This document shows, in pieces, positions 6,668-13,455 of a stretch of 15,765 nt of DNA (positions within the stretch are counted from its first letter, which is position 1; every line of letters starts with the position of its first letter). The position numbers were made by a program, and so were the translations under genes. The DNA is taken from NCBI GenBank assembly GCA_045105075.1, contig JBGCDD010000118.1, forward strand, positions 1 through 15,765, read 5' to 3'. Source of the DNA: JBGCDD01 sp045105075. Its GTDB lineage: Bacteria; Pseudomonadota; Alphaproteobacteria; Rhodobacterales; Rhodobacteraceae. Below the pieces are notes generated by a model. It was not told where the DNA came from. It was given only the letters and a program-made list of their open reading frames with translations, and ran no database searches.

Positions 6668-9085
6668 TCAATCGTGCAGTCCCAGCCGGTTCGCCGTTTG
6701 CCAGATCCGCCAATGGTCATGCGGCATGTTGGTGTGCCGGTTGCCAAAGGGTCGGAACGCGTCCTGAACGGCGTTGGAAAAACACGGCACACCGCCCACA
6801 TGCGGGCTTTCGCCCACGCCCTTGGCGCCGATCGGATGGTGCGGGCTTGGGGTGACGGTAAAGTCGGTTTCGTAGTTGGGCACCTCCCAGGCGGTGGGCA
6901 GGAAGAAGTCCATCAGGGTGCCGGTCTTGACGTTGCCCATATCATCATAGGCGATTTCCTGACCCAGAGCGACGGCGAGCGCTTCGGTCAGACCGCCGTG
7001 CACCTGCCCTTCGATGATCATCGGGTTGATCCGGGTGCCGCAATCGTCCAGCGCATAGAACCGTCGGATGTCCGGCACGCCGGTGTCTACGTCGATGTCC
7101 ATCACACAGACATAGGCGCCAAACGGATAGGTCATGTTGGGCGGGTCGTAATAGCTGACCGCCTCAAGGCCCGGTTCGAGCCCCGGTATCGCCTGATTGT
7201 AGGCGGCATAGGCGATGTCTTTCATGGTTTTGAACTGCTCGGGCGCGCCTTTGACGCTGAACCGGTCGATGTCGAATTCGACGTCATCGTCGTGGACTTC
7301 AAGCAGGTAGGCGGCAATCATTTGCGCCTTGGCGCGGATCTTGCGCCCGGCCATTGCTGTTGCCGCCCCGGCCACCGGGGTCGAGCGCGAGCCATAGGTG
7401 CCAAGCCCGTAAGGCGCTGTGTCGGTGTCGCCTTCCTCGATGGTGATGCTGTCCGCCGAGATGCCAATTTCCGAGGCAAGGATCTGTGCAAAGGTTGTTG
7501 CGTGGCCCTGCCCCTGGCTGATGGTGCCCAGACGGGCGATGGCCGAGCCGGTGGGATGGATGCGGATTTCACAGCTGTCAAACATGCCCATACCCAGGAT
7601 GTCGCAGTTTTTGACCGGCCCGGCGCCGACGATTTCGGTGAAGAACGACAAACCGATGCCCATCAGCGTGCGGGTTTCGCCGCGCTTGAACGCCGCGACC
7701 CGTTCCGCCTGTTCGCGCCGCAGCCCGTCATAGTCGACGGTTTTCAGCGCCTTGTCCCAGGCGGTGTGATAATCGCCGCTGTCATATTCCCAGCCCAAAG
7801 CGGCGGTATAGGGGAATTGTTCCTTTTTGATAAAGTTGATGCGGCGCAACTCGGCGGCGTCCATGTTCAGCTCAATCGCCAGCACTTCGATCATGCGTTC
7901 GATGAAATAGACCGCCTCGGTGACCCGGAACGAACAGCGATAGGACACGCCGCCCGGCGCTTTGTTGGTGTAAACGCCGTCAACCGCAAGGTAAGCCACC
8001 GGAATGTCGTAGGACCCGGTGCAGATGTTCATGAAGCCAGCGGGGAATTTGGTGGGATCGGCGCAGGCGTCAAAGCCGCCGTGATCTGCGGTCACATGGC
8101 AGTGCAGCGCGGTGATCTTGCCCTCTTTGGTGGCGGCGATCTTGCCGGTCATGTGATAGTCGCGCGCAAAGGCGGTCGACATCAGATTTTCCATCCGGTC
8201 CTCGACCCATTTGACCGGTTTGCCGGTGACAATCGAAGCCACGATAGAGCAGACATAGCCGGGATAGACCCCCACTTTGTTGCCAAACCCACCGCCGATA
8301 TCGGGCGAGACGACGCGGATGTTATGCTCTTCGATGCCCGACAACAGCGAGGCAACAGTGCGCACAACATGGGGGGCCTGGAACGTGCCCCACAGCGTCA
8401 GCTTGCCGTTGACCTTGTCCATCGAGGCAACAGCGCCACAGGTTTCAAGCGGACAAGGGTGGGTGCGGTGATAGTACATGCTTTCGGTGGCCACCACATC
8501 GGCATTGTCGATCACCTGGGTGGTGGCAACTTCCTCGCCCTGCTCCCAGGTGAAGATGTGGTTGTGATGTTTGCGTGGCCCGTGGGCGCCAGTGGTTTGT
8601 CCGGCCAGATCCTCGCGCAGCACCACGTCGGATTTCAGCGCCTCGAACGGGTCGGTCAGCACCGGCAGTTCTTCGTATTCAACTTCGACCAGCTCGACCG
8701 CGTCGGCGGCGACATAGCGATCCGAGGCGACAACAAAGGCGACCTCCTGGCCCTGAAACAGCACTTTGCCATCCGCCAGAACCATCTGTTTGTCGCCCGC
8801 AAGCGTGGGCATCCAGTGCAGGTTCAGCGGCGCGAGATCCTCGGCCGTCAGCACCGCAACCACGCCGGGCAGCGCCAGTGCTGCGTCTTTGTTGATCGAC
8901 ACAACCCGGGCATGGGCATAGGGCGAGCGCACGAAGTCGCCGTGCAGCATGTCGGGCATTTTGATGTCATCGACATAGTTGCCCTTGCCTTGGGTAAAGC
9001 GCGCGTCTTCCACACGTTTGCGCGAACATCCCAACCCTTTGAGATTGGCCGAGCGTTCTTCGCGATCAGGCGTCAGATCATTCAT
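6668..9085 (-). CDS. coxL: CoxL, form I CO dehydrogenase large (Mo-Cu) subunit
   Basis: 805 residues, against 809 in Oligotropha carboxidovorans. It catalyses CO + H2O to CO2 with two electrons at a Mo-S-Cu centre. The active-site loop reads SYRCSFR (381-387) with the Cu-ligand Cys384. Gln236 in 'TFQAPH' and Glu759 in 'GVGES' match the catalytic Gln and Glu of the Oligotropha enzyme with the same offset of four. The 'CSFR' loop marks form I; form II proteins carry 'AYRGAGR'. The first motif residue is Ser instead of the usual Ala. The ATG at 9085 overlaps the coxS stop by four bases; the frame is open further upstream but that part is antiphase coxS sequence. The gene order M-S-L is also that of form I operons. 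Electrons leave via CoxS and CoxM to the quinone pool. Confidence 0.97.
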   Translation of the reverse strand: MNDLTPDREERSANLKGLGCSRKRVEDARFTQGKGNYVDDIKMPDMLHGDFVRSPYAHARVVSINKDAALALPGVVAVLTAEDLAPLNLHWMPTLAGDKQMVLADGKVLFQGQEVAFVVASDRYVAADAVELVEVEYEELPVLTDPFEALKSDVVLREDLAGQTTGAHGPRKHHNHIFTWEQGEEVATTQVIDNADVVATESMYYHRTHPCPLETCGAVASMDKVNGKLTLWGTFQAPHVVRTVASLLSGIEEHNIRVVSPDIGGGFGNKVGVYPGYVCSIVASIVTGKPVKWVEDRMENLMSTAFARDYHMTGKIAATKEGKITALHCHVTADHGGFDACADPTKFPAGFMNICTGSYDIPVAYLAVDGVYTNKAPGGVSYRCSFRVTEAVYFIERMIEVLAIELNMDAAELRRINFIKKEQFPYTAALGWEYDSGDYHTAWDKALKTVDYDGLRREQAERVAAFKRGETRTLMGIGLSFFTEIVGAGPVKNCDILGMGMFDSCEIRIHPTGSAIARLGTISQGQGHATTFAQILASEIGISADSITIEEGDTDTAPYGLGTYGSRSTPVAGAATAMAGRKIRAKAQMIAAYLLEVHDDDVEFDIDRFSVKGAPEQFKTMKDIAYAAYNQAIPGLEPGLEAVSYYDPPNMTYPFGAYVCVMDIDVDTGVPDIRRFYALDDCGTRINPMIIEGQVHGGLTEALAVALGQEIAYDDMGNVKTGTLMDFFLPTAWEVPNYETDFTVTPSPHHPIGAKGVGESPHVGGVPCFSNAVQDAFRPFGNRHTNMPHDHWRIWQTANRLGLHD

Positions 9086-9576
9086 TGGGCGGCCTCCTTG
9101 GCGGCAGACATCTCGCTGGCGGCGGCGAGGATGGATTTGACGATGTTCTGGTATCCGGTGCAGCGGCAGATGTTGCCCGACATGCCAAAGCGCACCTCTT
9201 CTTCGGTGGGGTTTGGGTTTTCCTCCAGCAATTTGACCGCACGGGTGATCATGCCGGGGGTGCAAAACCCGCATTGAAGGCCGTGATGTTCGCGGAAGCT
9301 TTCCTGCAGAACATGCAAGGCATCCGGCGCACCGATGCCTTCGATGGTGGTGATCTCGGCGCCATTGGCCTGGGCCACAAACAGCGTGCAGGATTTCACC
9401 GATTTGCCGTTCAGCGTGACCGTGCAGGCCCCGCAATGTGAGGTTTCGCAGCCCACATGCGGGCCAGTGATGTTCAGCTTTTCGCGCAGAGCATAGATCA
9501 GCAGGTCGCGCGGCTCGGCCAGAAATTCGTGGTCGGCGCCGTTGACGTTCAGTTTGATGTGCATTTTGTCGCTCAT
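9082..9576 (-). CDS. coxS: CoxS, CO dehydrogenase small 2x[2Fe-2S] subunit
   Basis: 164 residues. The N-terminal plant-type ferredoxin cluster is ligated by Cys43, Cys48, Cys51 and Cys63 ('GCETSHCGAC...SC'). The C-terminal cluster uses Cys102, Cys105, Cys137 and Cys139 ('CGFC' and 'CRC'). This is the standard pattern of the xanthine oxidase family small subunit, carrying electrons from Mo to FAD. The start is taken as ATG at 9576, with AAGGA overlapping the coxM stop 9 bases upstream; a second ATG four codons later is possible. The gap to coxM is 12 bases and the stop overlaps the coxL start. Confidence 0.97.
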   Translation of the reverse strand: MSDKMHIKLNVNGADHEFLAEPRDLLIYALREKLNITGPHVGCETSHCGACTVTLNGKSVKSCTLFVAQANGAEITTIEGIGAPDALHVLQESFREHHGLQCGFCTPGMITRAVKLLEENPNPTEEEVRFGMSGNICRCTGYQNIVKSILAAASEMSAAKEAAQ

Positions 9577-9588
9577 ATCATGCAGTCC

Positions 9589-10443
9589 TTATGCCCGGTT
9601 CCAGGCGCGCGTGATGGCGCGGCCCAGTATCACGCCGGCCACATGGCGTTTGAACGCCACCGGTCCGCGGTTGTCTTCAGAAGGGTCAATATCGCCCAGC
9701 ATCGCCGAAACGGCGGCTTTGATGGCGTCGCTGTCGCACGCGGTGCCCACCAGCGCGGCACCTGCGGCGTCCGAGAAGACCGGCACGTCGCTGAGATTGG
9801 TCATCGCGATCGAGGCGGCGCTGACTTTGCCGGCGTCGTTGATGATCTGCACGGCCGCCGCGGCGGTCGCGTAATCGCCAATCTTGCGCTTTTGCTTTTC
9901 GTAGGCGTAACCGCCGGTCGGGGTCGCAAAGCTGATGGCGACAAGCACCTCGTCATCTTCGCGCTCGGTCATATAGGCGGCCTCGTAATAGTCGCGCGCG
10001 GCCACATCGCGCCCGCCATTTGGGCCAACAAGATGCAGCGTCGCACCCAGGCATTGCATCAGCCCCGGCATGTCATTGCCCGGATCGCCATTGGCCACAT
10101 TGCCGCCGACCGTGCCCATATAGCGCACTTGCGGGTCGGCAATTTGCAGCGCGGCTTCGCGCAGGATCGGCGCGGCGGCCTGCAGACCGGCGTGGTTGAT
10201 CAGATCGTGCTGGGTCACCATGGCGCCGATTTTGATCTGGTCTGCGGTGACAGAGATATCGCTCAGCCCGTCGATGTCCTGCAGATCGATCAGGTGCGGC
10301 ACCTCGGCCATGCGCAATTTCATCATCGGAATAAGGCTGTGCCCGCCCGCCAAAACACGCGCATCATCGCCGTGCTTTTCCAAAAGGGCGATCACATCGT
10401 CCATGCTTGTGGGCCGATGGTAATCGAACGCCGCTGGTATCAT
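9589..10443 (-). CDS. coxM: CoxM, CO dehydrogenase medium FAD-binding subunit
   Basis: 284 residues from ATG at 10443, with a strong GGGAGGA site a few bases upstream; the longer frame to 10527 is not supported. The FAD pyrophosphate motifs are AGGHS (32-36) and TVGGN (111-115), at the same positions as in the Oligotropha protein. 'QKRKIGDYATAAAAV' marks the third conserved region. CoxM passes electrons from the iron-sulfur clusters to the respiratory chain. It is the first structural gene; the promoter probably lies in the 141 bases separating it from the coxC-type regulator. Confidence 0.95.
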   Translation of the reverse strand: MIPAAFDYHRPTSMDDVIALLEKHGDDARVLAGGHSLIPMMKLRMAEVPHLIDLQDIDGLSDISVTADQIKIGAMVTQHDLINHAGLQAAAPILREAALQIADPQVRYMGTVGGNVANGDPGNDMPGLMQCLGATLHLVGPNGGRDVAARDYYEAAYMTEREDDEVLVAISFATPTGGYAYEKQKRKIGDYATAAAAVQIINDAGKVSAASIAMTNLSDVPVFSDAAGAALVGTACDSDAIKAAVSAMLGDIDPSEDNRGPVAFKRHVAGVILGRAITRAWNRA

Positions 10444-10584
10444 CTTTTGTCCTCCCTGCCATGCGAACTGAGGCCGCTGGTGGACGGACGGTGGTATACA
10501 CCGGTGTGCGCGCGCACCCTGTTTCACCTCAAAAGAGCGAACTTCTGCGCGAAATGCGAAATGGCGCGCACGAAATGCGAAAAG
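10444..10584 (-). promoter_or_regulatory. coxM upstream region (leader/promoter)
   Basis: 141 bases between the regulator stop and coxM. It contains the 11-bp direct repeat pair (listed separately), a CACCGGTG palindrome (10499-10506) touching a 12-bp GTGCGCGCGCAC palindrome (10506-10517), and a TGTATA (10500 to 10495) that could be a -10 box. No good -35 stands at the right distance, as expected for an activator-dependent promoter. No terminator separates it from the regulator gene, so read-through is also possible. Confidence 0.4.
10551..10582 (-). promoter_or_regulatory. 11-bp direct repeats, candidate LytTR-type operator
   Basis: The + strand has GAAATGCGAAA at 10551-10561 and again, perfectly, at 10572-10582 (TTTCGCATTTC in the direction of transcription). 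The start-to-start distance is 21 bp, two helical turns. LytTR regulators bind pairs of short direct repeats about two turns apart. A weaker third copy (AAAGAGCGAAC, 10532-10542) lies on the coxM side at an offset of 19. The regulator gene next door encodes a LytTR domain. Confidence 0.55.
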
Positions 10585-11691
10585 CTAGACCCCGAGTGCC
10601 TCGCGCACGTCGCGCAATCGGGTGCGACTGACCGGCACAGTTGCCAGATTGGCCAGCTCAAAGTGACACACGCCGTTGTCCTTCAGCCGCTCGAACCGGG
10701 TGACGAAGGTGGGATTGATCAGATAGCTGCGATGGGTTTTGATGAACGGCCCGGCCATCAGGCGCGACTGGGCCTCGGTGATCGACCAGACGCAGAACAG
10801 TTTGTCGGTCTGGGTGAAGAGATGGGTATAGTGCCCCTCGGCCTGGATCGCGGCAACCGACCCGGTGTCGATGAACAGGGTGCGCCCTTCCAGTTCGTAG
10901 GGGATTTGGCGGATCACCGCAGGCGCAGTATCCTCGGGGTCTGGCGGTGTTTCAACCTGGGGCGCGTCGCGCGACTGGAACGGCGTCATCACTGTGACGC
11001 TGCTCAGCAGAAAGGCACCGCACAGCACGAAACTGCTGAGCACAACACCAATGGCCAGAACCTCGTTGCTGATCAGCGGCCCCACTTCGCTGAGGGTTTG
11101 GATGGCGACAAACTCTGTGCCGCTGATCGCCACAAAGTGCACCGCAAACACCGCAAACCCAAAGAACAAGGTGCCCAGAATGATGTTGCGCTGGGTGCGC
11201 TTGCCATAGGCAATCGCGAACGCGGCGATGTTCAGCGCGCAGGATGACACAACCGCCAGCGCGATGCCGGTGGGGGTGTACAGCGCTTGGCAGAGTTCCA
11301 TCGCCGACATGCCCAGATAGTGCATCGCCAAGACGCCCAGACCAACAATCGTGCCGGCCAGGACCAGCGTTTGCCGGGTGCGTTGCCAAAAGTGCAGGAT
11401 CAGCAGGGCAACGCCAACCACCAAGATCGCCACCAAAGCTGAGGCCAGCGTGATTGCGGCGTCATAGTAAAACAGGATCGGCAGTTGCAGCCCCAGCATC
11501 GCCACAAAATGCATCGACCAGATGCCACCGCCCAAGGCGATCGCGGCCAAAACGATCAGAACCTTGCGTTGAACCAGGCTGCGCTCGGACAGCCCTTGGG
11601 TCAGGGAAAACCCGGTGAACCCCGACATCATCGCCACCAAAAGCGAAGCCGCCGCCAGCAATGGGCTGTGAGAGAAATCCAGAGGCTGCAT
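10585..11691 (-). CDS. coxC: CoxC-type MHYT/LytTR membrane-bound regulator
   Basis: 368 residues from ATG at 11691, which has AGG 8 bases upstream; a TTG two codons earlier is less likely. Residues ~1-240 contain about seven hydrophobic segments with MHYT-type motifs 'SMHFVAM' (His61), 'AMHYLGM' (His124) and a degenerate 'AVHFVAI' (His185). The MHYT domain is proposed to bind copper and sense a diatomic gas (CO, O2 or NO). After an acidic Pro linker, residues ~263-365 form a LytTR DNA-binding domain, with 'HRSYLINP' (320-327) and a 'VPVSRTR' end. Oligotropha CoxC and CoxH have this architecture, so CoxC or CoxH are both possible names. It is adjacent to and co-directional with coxM, which supports control of the operon. 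Confidence 0.85.
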   Translation of the reverse strand: MQPLDFSHSPLLAAASLLVAMMSGFTGFSLTQGLSERSLVQRKVLIVLAAIALGGGIWSMHFVAMLGLQLPILFYYDAAITLASALVAILVVGVALLILHFWQRTRQTLVLAGTIVGLGVLAMHYLGMSAMELCQALYTPTGIALAVVSSCALNIAAFAIAYGKRTQRNIILGTLFFGFAVFAVHFVAISGTEFVAIQTLSEVGPLISNEVLAIGVVLSSFVLCGAFLLSSVTVMTPFQSRDAPQVETPPDPEDTAPAVIRQIPYELEGRTLFIDTGSVAAIQAEGHYTHLFTQTDKLFCVWSITEAQSRLMAGPFIKTHRSYLINPTFVTRFERLKDNGVCHFELANLATVPVSRTRLRDVREALGV

Positions 11692-11702
11692 CGCCAAGAC
11701 CT

Positions 11703-11736
11703 AACCCACAAACCGAACGGCTCGCAAGTTTGGGTT
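11703..11736 (-). promoter_or_regulatory. Stem-loop in the coxC leader
   Basis: AACCC..AAAC (11703-11713, two-base bulge) pairs with GTTTGGGTT (11728-11736), with a small inner CGA/TCG stem. It lies 12 bases before the coxC ATG, so it could affect translation. The + strand end is followed by T residues, which makes it look like a weak terminator in that direction. Confidence 0.3.
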
Positions 11737-11760
11737 TTTGGCGCTTGTGCGCGGGGGGAT

Positions 11761-11776
11761 CAACAGGGCCTTGTTG
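11761..11776. promoter_or_regulatory. 16-bp dyad, candidate operator
   Basis: CAACAGGGCCTTGTTG is palindromic except for one mismatched position per arm. It lies in the divergent promoter region, 70 bases before coxC. Which regulator, if any, binds is unknown. Confidence 0.3.
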
Positions 11777-11939
11777 GTCTGTGATGGTGAGGCACGCGTC
11801 ATGGATGTGATTTGCGCACATAGGGCGGCAAAGGCAGGCTTTGGTGACAGGTGGCCCGTTTGGATCACCAAGTCGGAACCCGTCCAGCAGGAATGGCTTG
11901 CTAAGGTCCGTATTTTTTATCGCGCTAGACTTAAATAGA

Positions 11940-11950
11940 TATGTGCCATA
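11940..11950. promoter_or_regulatory. TATG-N3-CATA dyad, candidate MarR operator
   Basis: TATGTGCCATA is a perfect inverted repeat with a three-base centre in the AT-rich stretch about 85 bases before the dehydrogenase remnant. MarR-family hydroxycinnamate repressors bind AT-rich dyads near their promoters, so this is a candidate site; the arms are short. Confidence 0.3.
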
Positions 11951-12023
11951 ATAATAATGAAGAACATAGGAAATTCGCGCAAATGTGCTTTGGTCAATAC
12001 ATGTTCCAGAAAGAGACAAGGGT

Positions 12024-12173
12024 TTGGATTTGAAGGGATCTGTCGCGATGATCACGGGTGTCGGGGGCAAGGCCATTGCGTCGGGAGCGTTCAGAACTCC
12101 GGTGATGGATGGTTTGCCGAAAGCTGTGGTGGCAAAGATCACCGCCAACAGATCATTCCCGGCGCGGCTTGGC
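12024..12173 (+). pseudogene. Internally deleted short-chain dehydrogenase (3-hydroxyacyl-CoA dehydrogenase type) remnant
   Basis: One open frame reads 'LDLKGSVAMITGVGG', which is the N-terminus and start of the NAD-binding Gly motif of a short-chain dehydrogenase. It passes straight into 'IASGAFRTPVMDGLP' and 'SFPARLG', which resemble the C-terminal part of HSD10-type 3-hydroxyacyl-CoA dehydrogenases ('IAPGIF.TPM..GLP', 'PFPSRLG'). The ~170 residues between, including the Ser/Tyr/Lys active site, are missing, as is the last ~45-residue tail. The frame then runs through unrelated codons to a stop at 12204, overlapping the next gene. The remnant lies at the head of an operon whose pathway needs such an enzyme. 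Similarity is from memory of the family; the product cannot be active. Confidence 0.7.
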
Positions 12174-12196
12174 TGCGCCCTAAACAGGATTGCTTT

Positions 12197-12970
12197 ATGT
12201 CACTGACTTCTCAGATGCTAAAGATCGACGTTTCTGGTGCGATTGCGACGTTGACGATGGACCGCCCCGATAAACGCAACGCCATGTGCGAAGAGCTGTT
12301 GAACGCGCTGGACGCTTTCTATGCTGCACCGCCCAAGGATGTTCGCGTTGTGATCCTGACCGGCACTGCGGGTCACTATTGTTCCGGGTTGGACCTGTCC
12401 GAGCATGTGCACAGATCCGCAGAAGAAAACCTGTATCACTCGCGCGCGTGGCATAAGGTCATGGACCAAATTCAATTCGGGGGGCTGATCACCGTTTCGG
12501 CGATGTTTGGTGCTGTCATTGGCGGCGGTCTGGAATTGGCGGCGGCCACCCATGTGCGGATTGCCGAGGCCTCGACCATTTTTCAGCTGCCTGAGGGGCG
12601 GCGGGGCATTTTTGTGGGCGGCGGGGCGACAGCCCGTGTCGGGCGCATTTTGGGCGCAGATCGGATGACCGAAATGATGCTGACGGGCCGCAAATATGGT
12701 GCCCAAGAGGGTCAGGCTCTGGGGCTTTGCCATTACACGGTTGGCGAAGGGGCTGCGATGGGCGAGGCTCAGAAACTGGCAGGCAAGATTGCCCGCAATG
12801 CGCCTTTGTCCAACTATCTGATGGTTCAATCCATCGCGCGCATCAACGATATGTCTCAGTCAGATGGTCTGTTTGTTGAATCGCTTGCTGCGGCCATGTC
12901 GCAAACCACGCCCGACGCCGAAGAAGGGTTGAAAGCGTTCCTTGAAAAACGCGCCCCGGTTTTCCGGTGA
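12197..12970 (+). CDS. Enoyl-CoA hydratase/isomerase family protein (probable hydroxycinnamoyl-CoA hydratase)
   Basis: 257 residues, the usual crotonase length. The ATG at 12197 has AGGA 7 bases upstream; the frame is open further 5' but that part is not crotonase-like. Landmarks are 'DRPDKRNAM' (22-30), the CoA/oxyanion segments 'CSGLDL' (62-67) and 'IGGGLELA' (108-115), and 'LPEGRRGIF' (131-139). Glu113 and Glu133 align with both catalytic glutamates of classical enoyl-CoA hydratase. The hydratase-lyase Ech/HCHL of Pseudomonas keeps only the second. This favours simple hydration of feruloyl- or coumaroyl-CoA followed by beta-oxidation, rather than direct cleavage to vanillin; this is inference. 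The stop overlaps the MarR start by four bases (GTGA). Confidence 0.82.
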   Translation: MSLTSQMLKIDVSGAIATLTMDRPDKRNAMCEELLNALDAFYAAPPKDVRVVILTGTAGHYCSGLDLSEHVHRSAEENLYHSRAWHKVMDQIQFGGLITVSAMFGAVIGGGLELAAATHVRIAEASTIFQLPEGRRGIFVGGGATARVGRILGADRMTEMMLTGRKYGAQEGQALGLCHYTVGEGAAMGEAQKLAGKIARNAPLSNYLMVQSIARINDMSQSDGLFVESLAAAMSQTTPDAEEGLKAFLEKRAPVFR

Positions 12971-13455
12971 AGCAGACCCAACCCAAAGCCAGACTGCCAA
13001 TCGACGGGGGCAAAGTGCGCGATGACACGTTGCAGCAGTTTGTCGGCTATCAGCTGAAACGTGCATCAAACGCCGTTTTGAATGATCTGGCGTCGGTGCT
13101 GAAACCGTTCGAACTGCGCATGATCACCTACACCGCTCTTGTGCTGATCGTCGACAATCCCGGTATGCGACAATCTCAGTTGGCTGATGCGATGGACGTG
13201 GAACGGCCGAATTTGGTCGTGATCATTGATGAGCTGGAGCGGCGTGAATGGATCGTGCGTGATAAGGTGGCGAGCGACCGCCGCGCCTATGCGCTGCGCG
13301 CCACATTGGCGGGCCATCATCTGTACGAACGCGCCCTGAAAGCGGTGCATGCGCACGAAGCTGCGTTGGTGAACGGCATTGATCCAGAGGCGTTGCGCAC
13401 TCTGAGCGCCGTCGTTCTTGGTATCCAGAAAAACGCCAAAAGGAATGACACATGA
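12967..13455 (+). CDS. MarR-family transcriptional regulator (HcaR/CouR type)
   Basis: 162 residues from GTG at 12967, which overlaps the hydratase stop. The winged helix-turn-helix spans ~50-115: 'MRQSQLADAMDVERP' (67-81) with recognition helix 'NLVVIIDELERR', then the wing 'SDRRAYALRAT' (103-113) with the typical Asp-Arg-Arg. Helices at both ends would form the dimer interface. In hydroxycinnamate clusters such regulators repress transcription until the acyl-CoA thioester (feruloyl- or p-coumaroyl-CoA) binds. The gene lies inside the operon, overlapping both neighbours by four bases, so it would be made along with the enzymes and probably autoregulates. Family assignment is secure; ligand is inferred from context. 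Confidence 0.88.
   Translation: MKQTQPKARLPIDGGKVRDDTLQQFVGYQLKRASNAVLNDLASVLKPFELRMITYTALVLIVDNPGMRQSQLADAMDVERPNLVVIIDELERREWIVRDKVASDRRAYALRATLAGHHLYERALKAVHAHEAALVNGIDPEALRTLSAVVLGIQKNAKRNDT

Larger units (their letters stand above)
11692..12023. other. Divergent intergenic region between coxC and the hydroxycinnamate operon
   Basis: 332 bases with no convincing gene on either strand; short frames here match nothing I know. It must hold a leftward promoter for coxC and a rightward one for the catabolic operon. The right part (11905-11965) is notably AT-rich, which suits a promoter. Several small dyads are present: 11703-11736, 11761-11776, TTGGTGA/TCACCAA at 11841-11871, and 11940-11950. 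No -35/-10 pair stands out enough to call. Confidence 0.5.

Noticed and set aside
6371..9277. 968-codon open frame on the + strand
   Set aside because: It is antisense to coxL and coxD, whose products have all expected catalytic residues. The translation looks like no known protein and is rich in His, Arg and Gly, as expected for the complement of GC-rich codons.
10443..10527. Longer N-terminus for CoxM
   Set aside because: The added residues are not family-like, whereas ATG at 10443 has a strong ribosome binding site and places the FAD motifs at their usual positions.
9457..11247. 596-codon open frame on the + strand
   Set aside because: Antisense to coxS, coxM and the coxC-type regulator; no recognisable domain and no ribosome binding site.
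11806..11820. TGTGA-like half sites (TGTGATTTGCGCACA) resembling a CRP/FNR box
   Set aside because: The spacing between TGTG and CACA is seven rather than eight bases and the second half lacks the T of TCACA; too weak to call.
11462..12148. 228-codon open frame on the - strand upstream of and into coxC
   Set aside because: Its downstream half is out of phase with the clearly real regulator and the upstream half has no recognisable domain.
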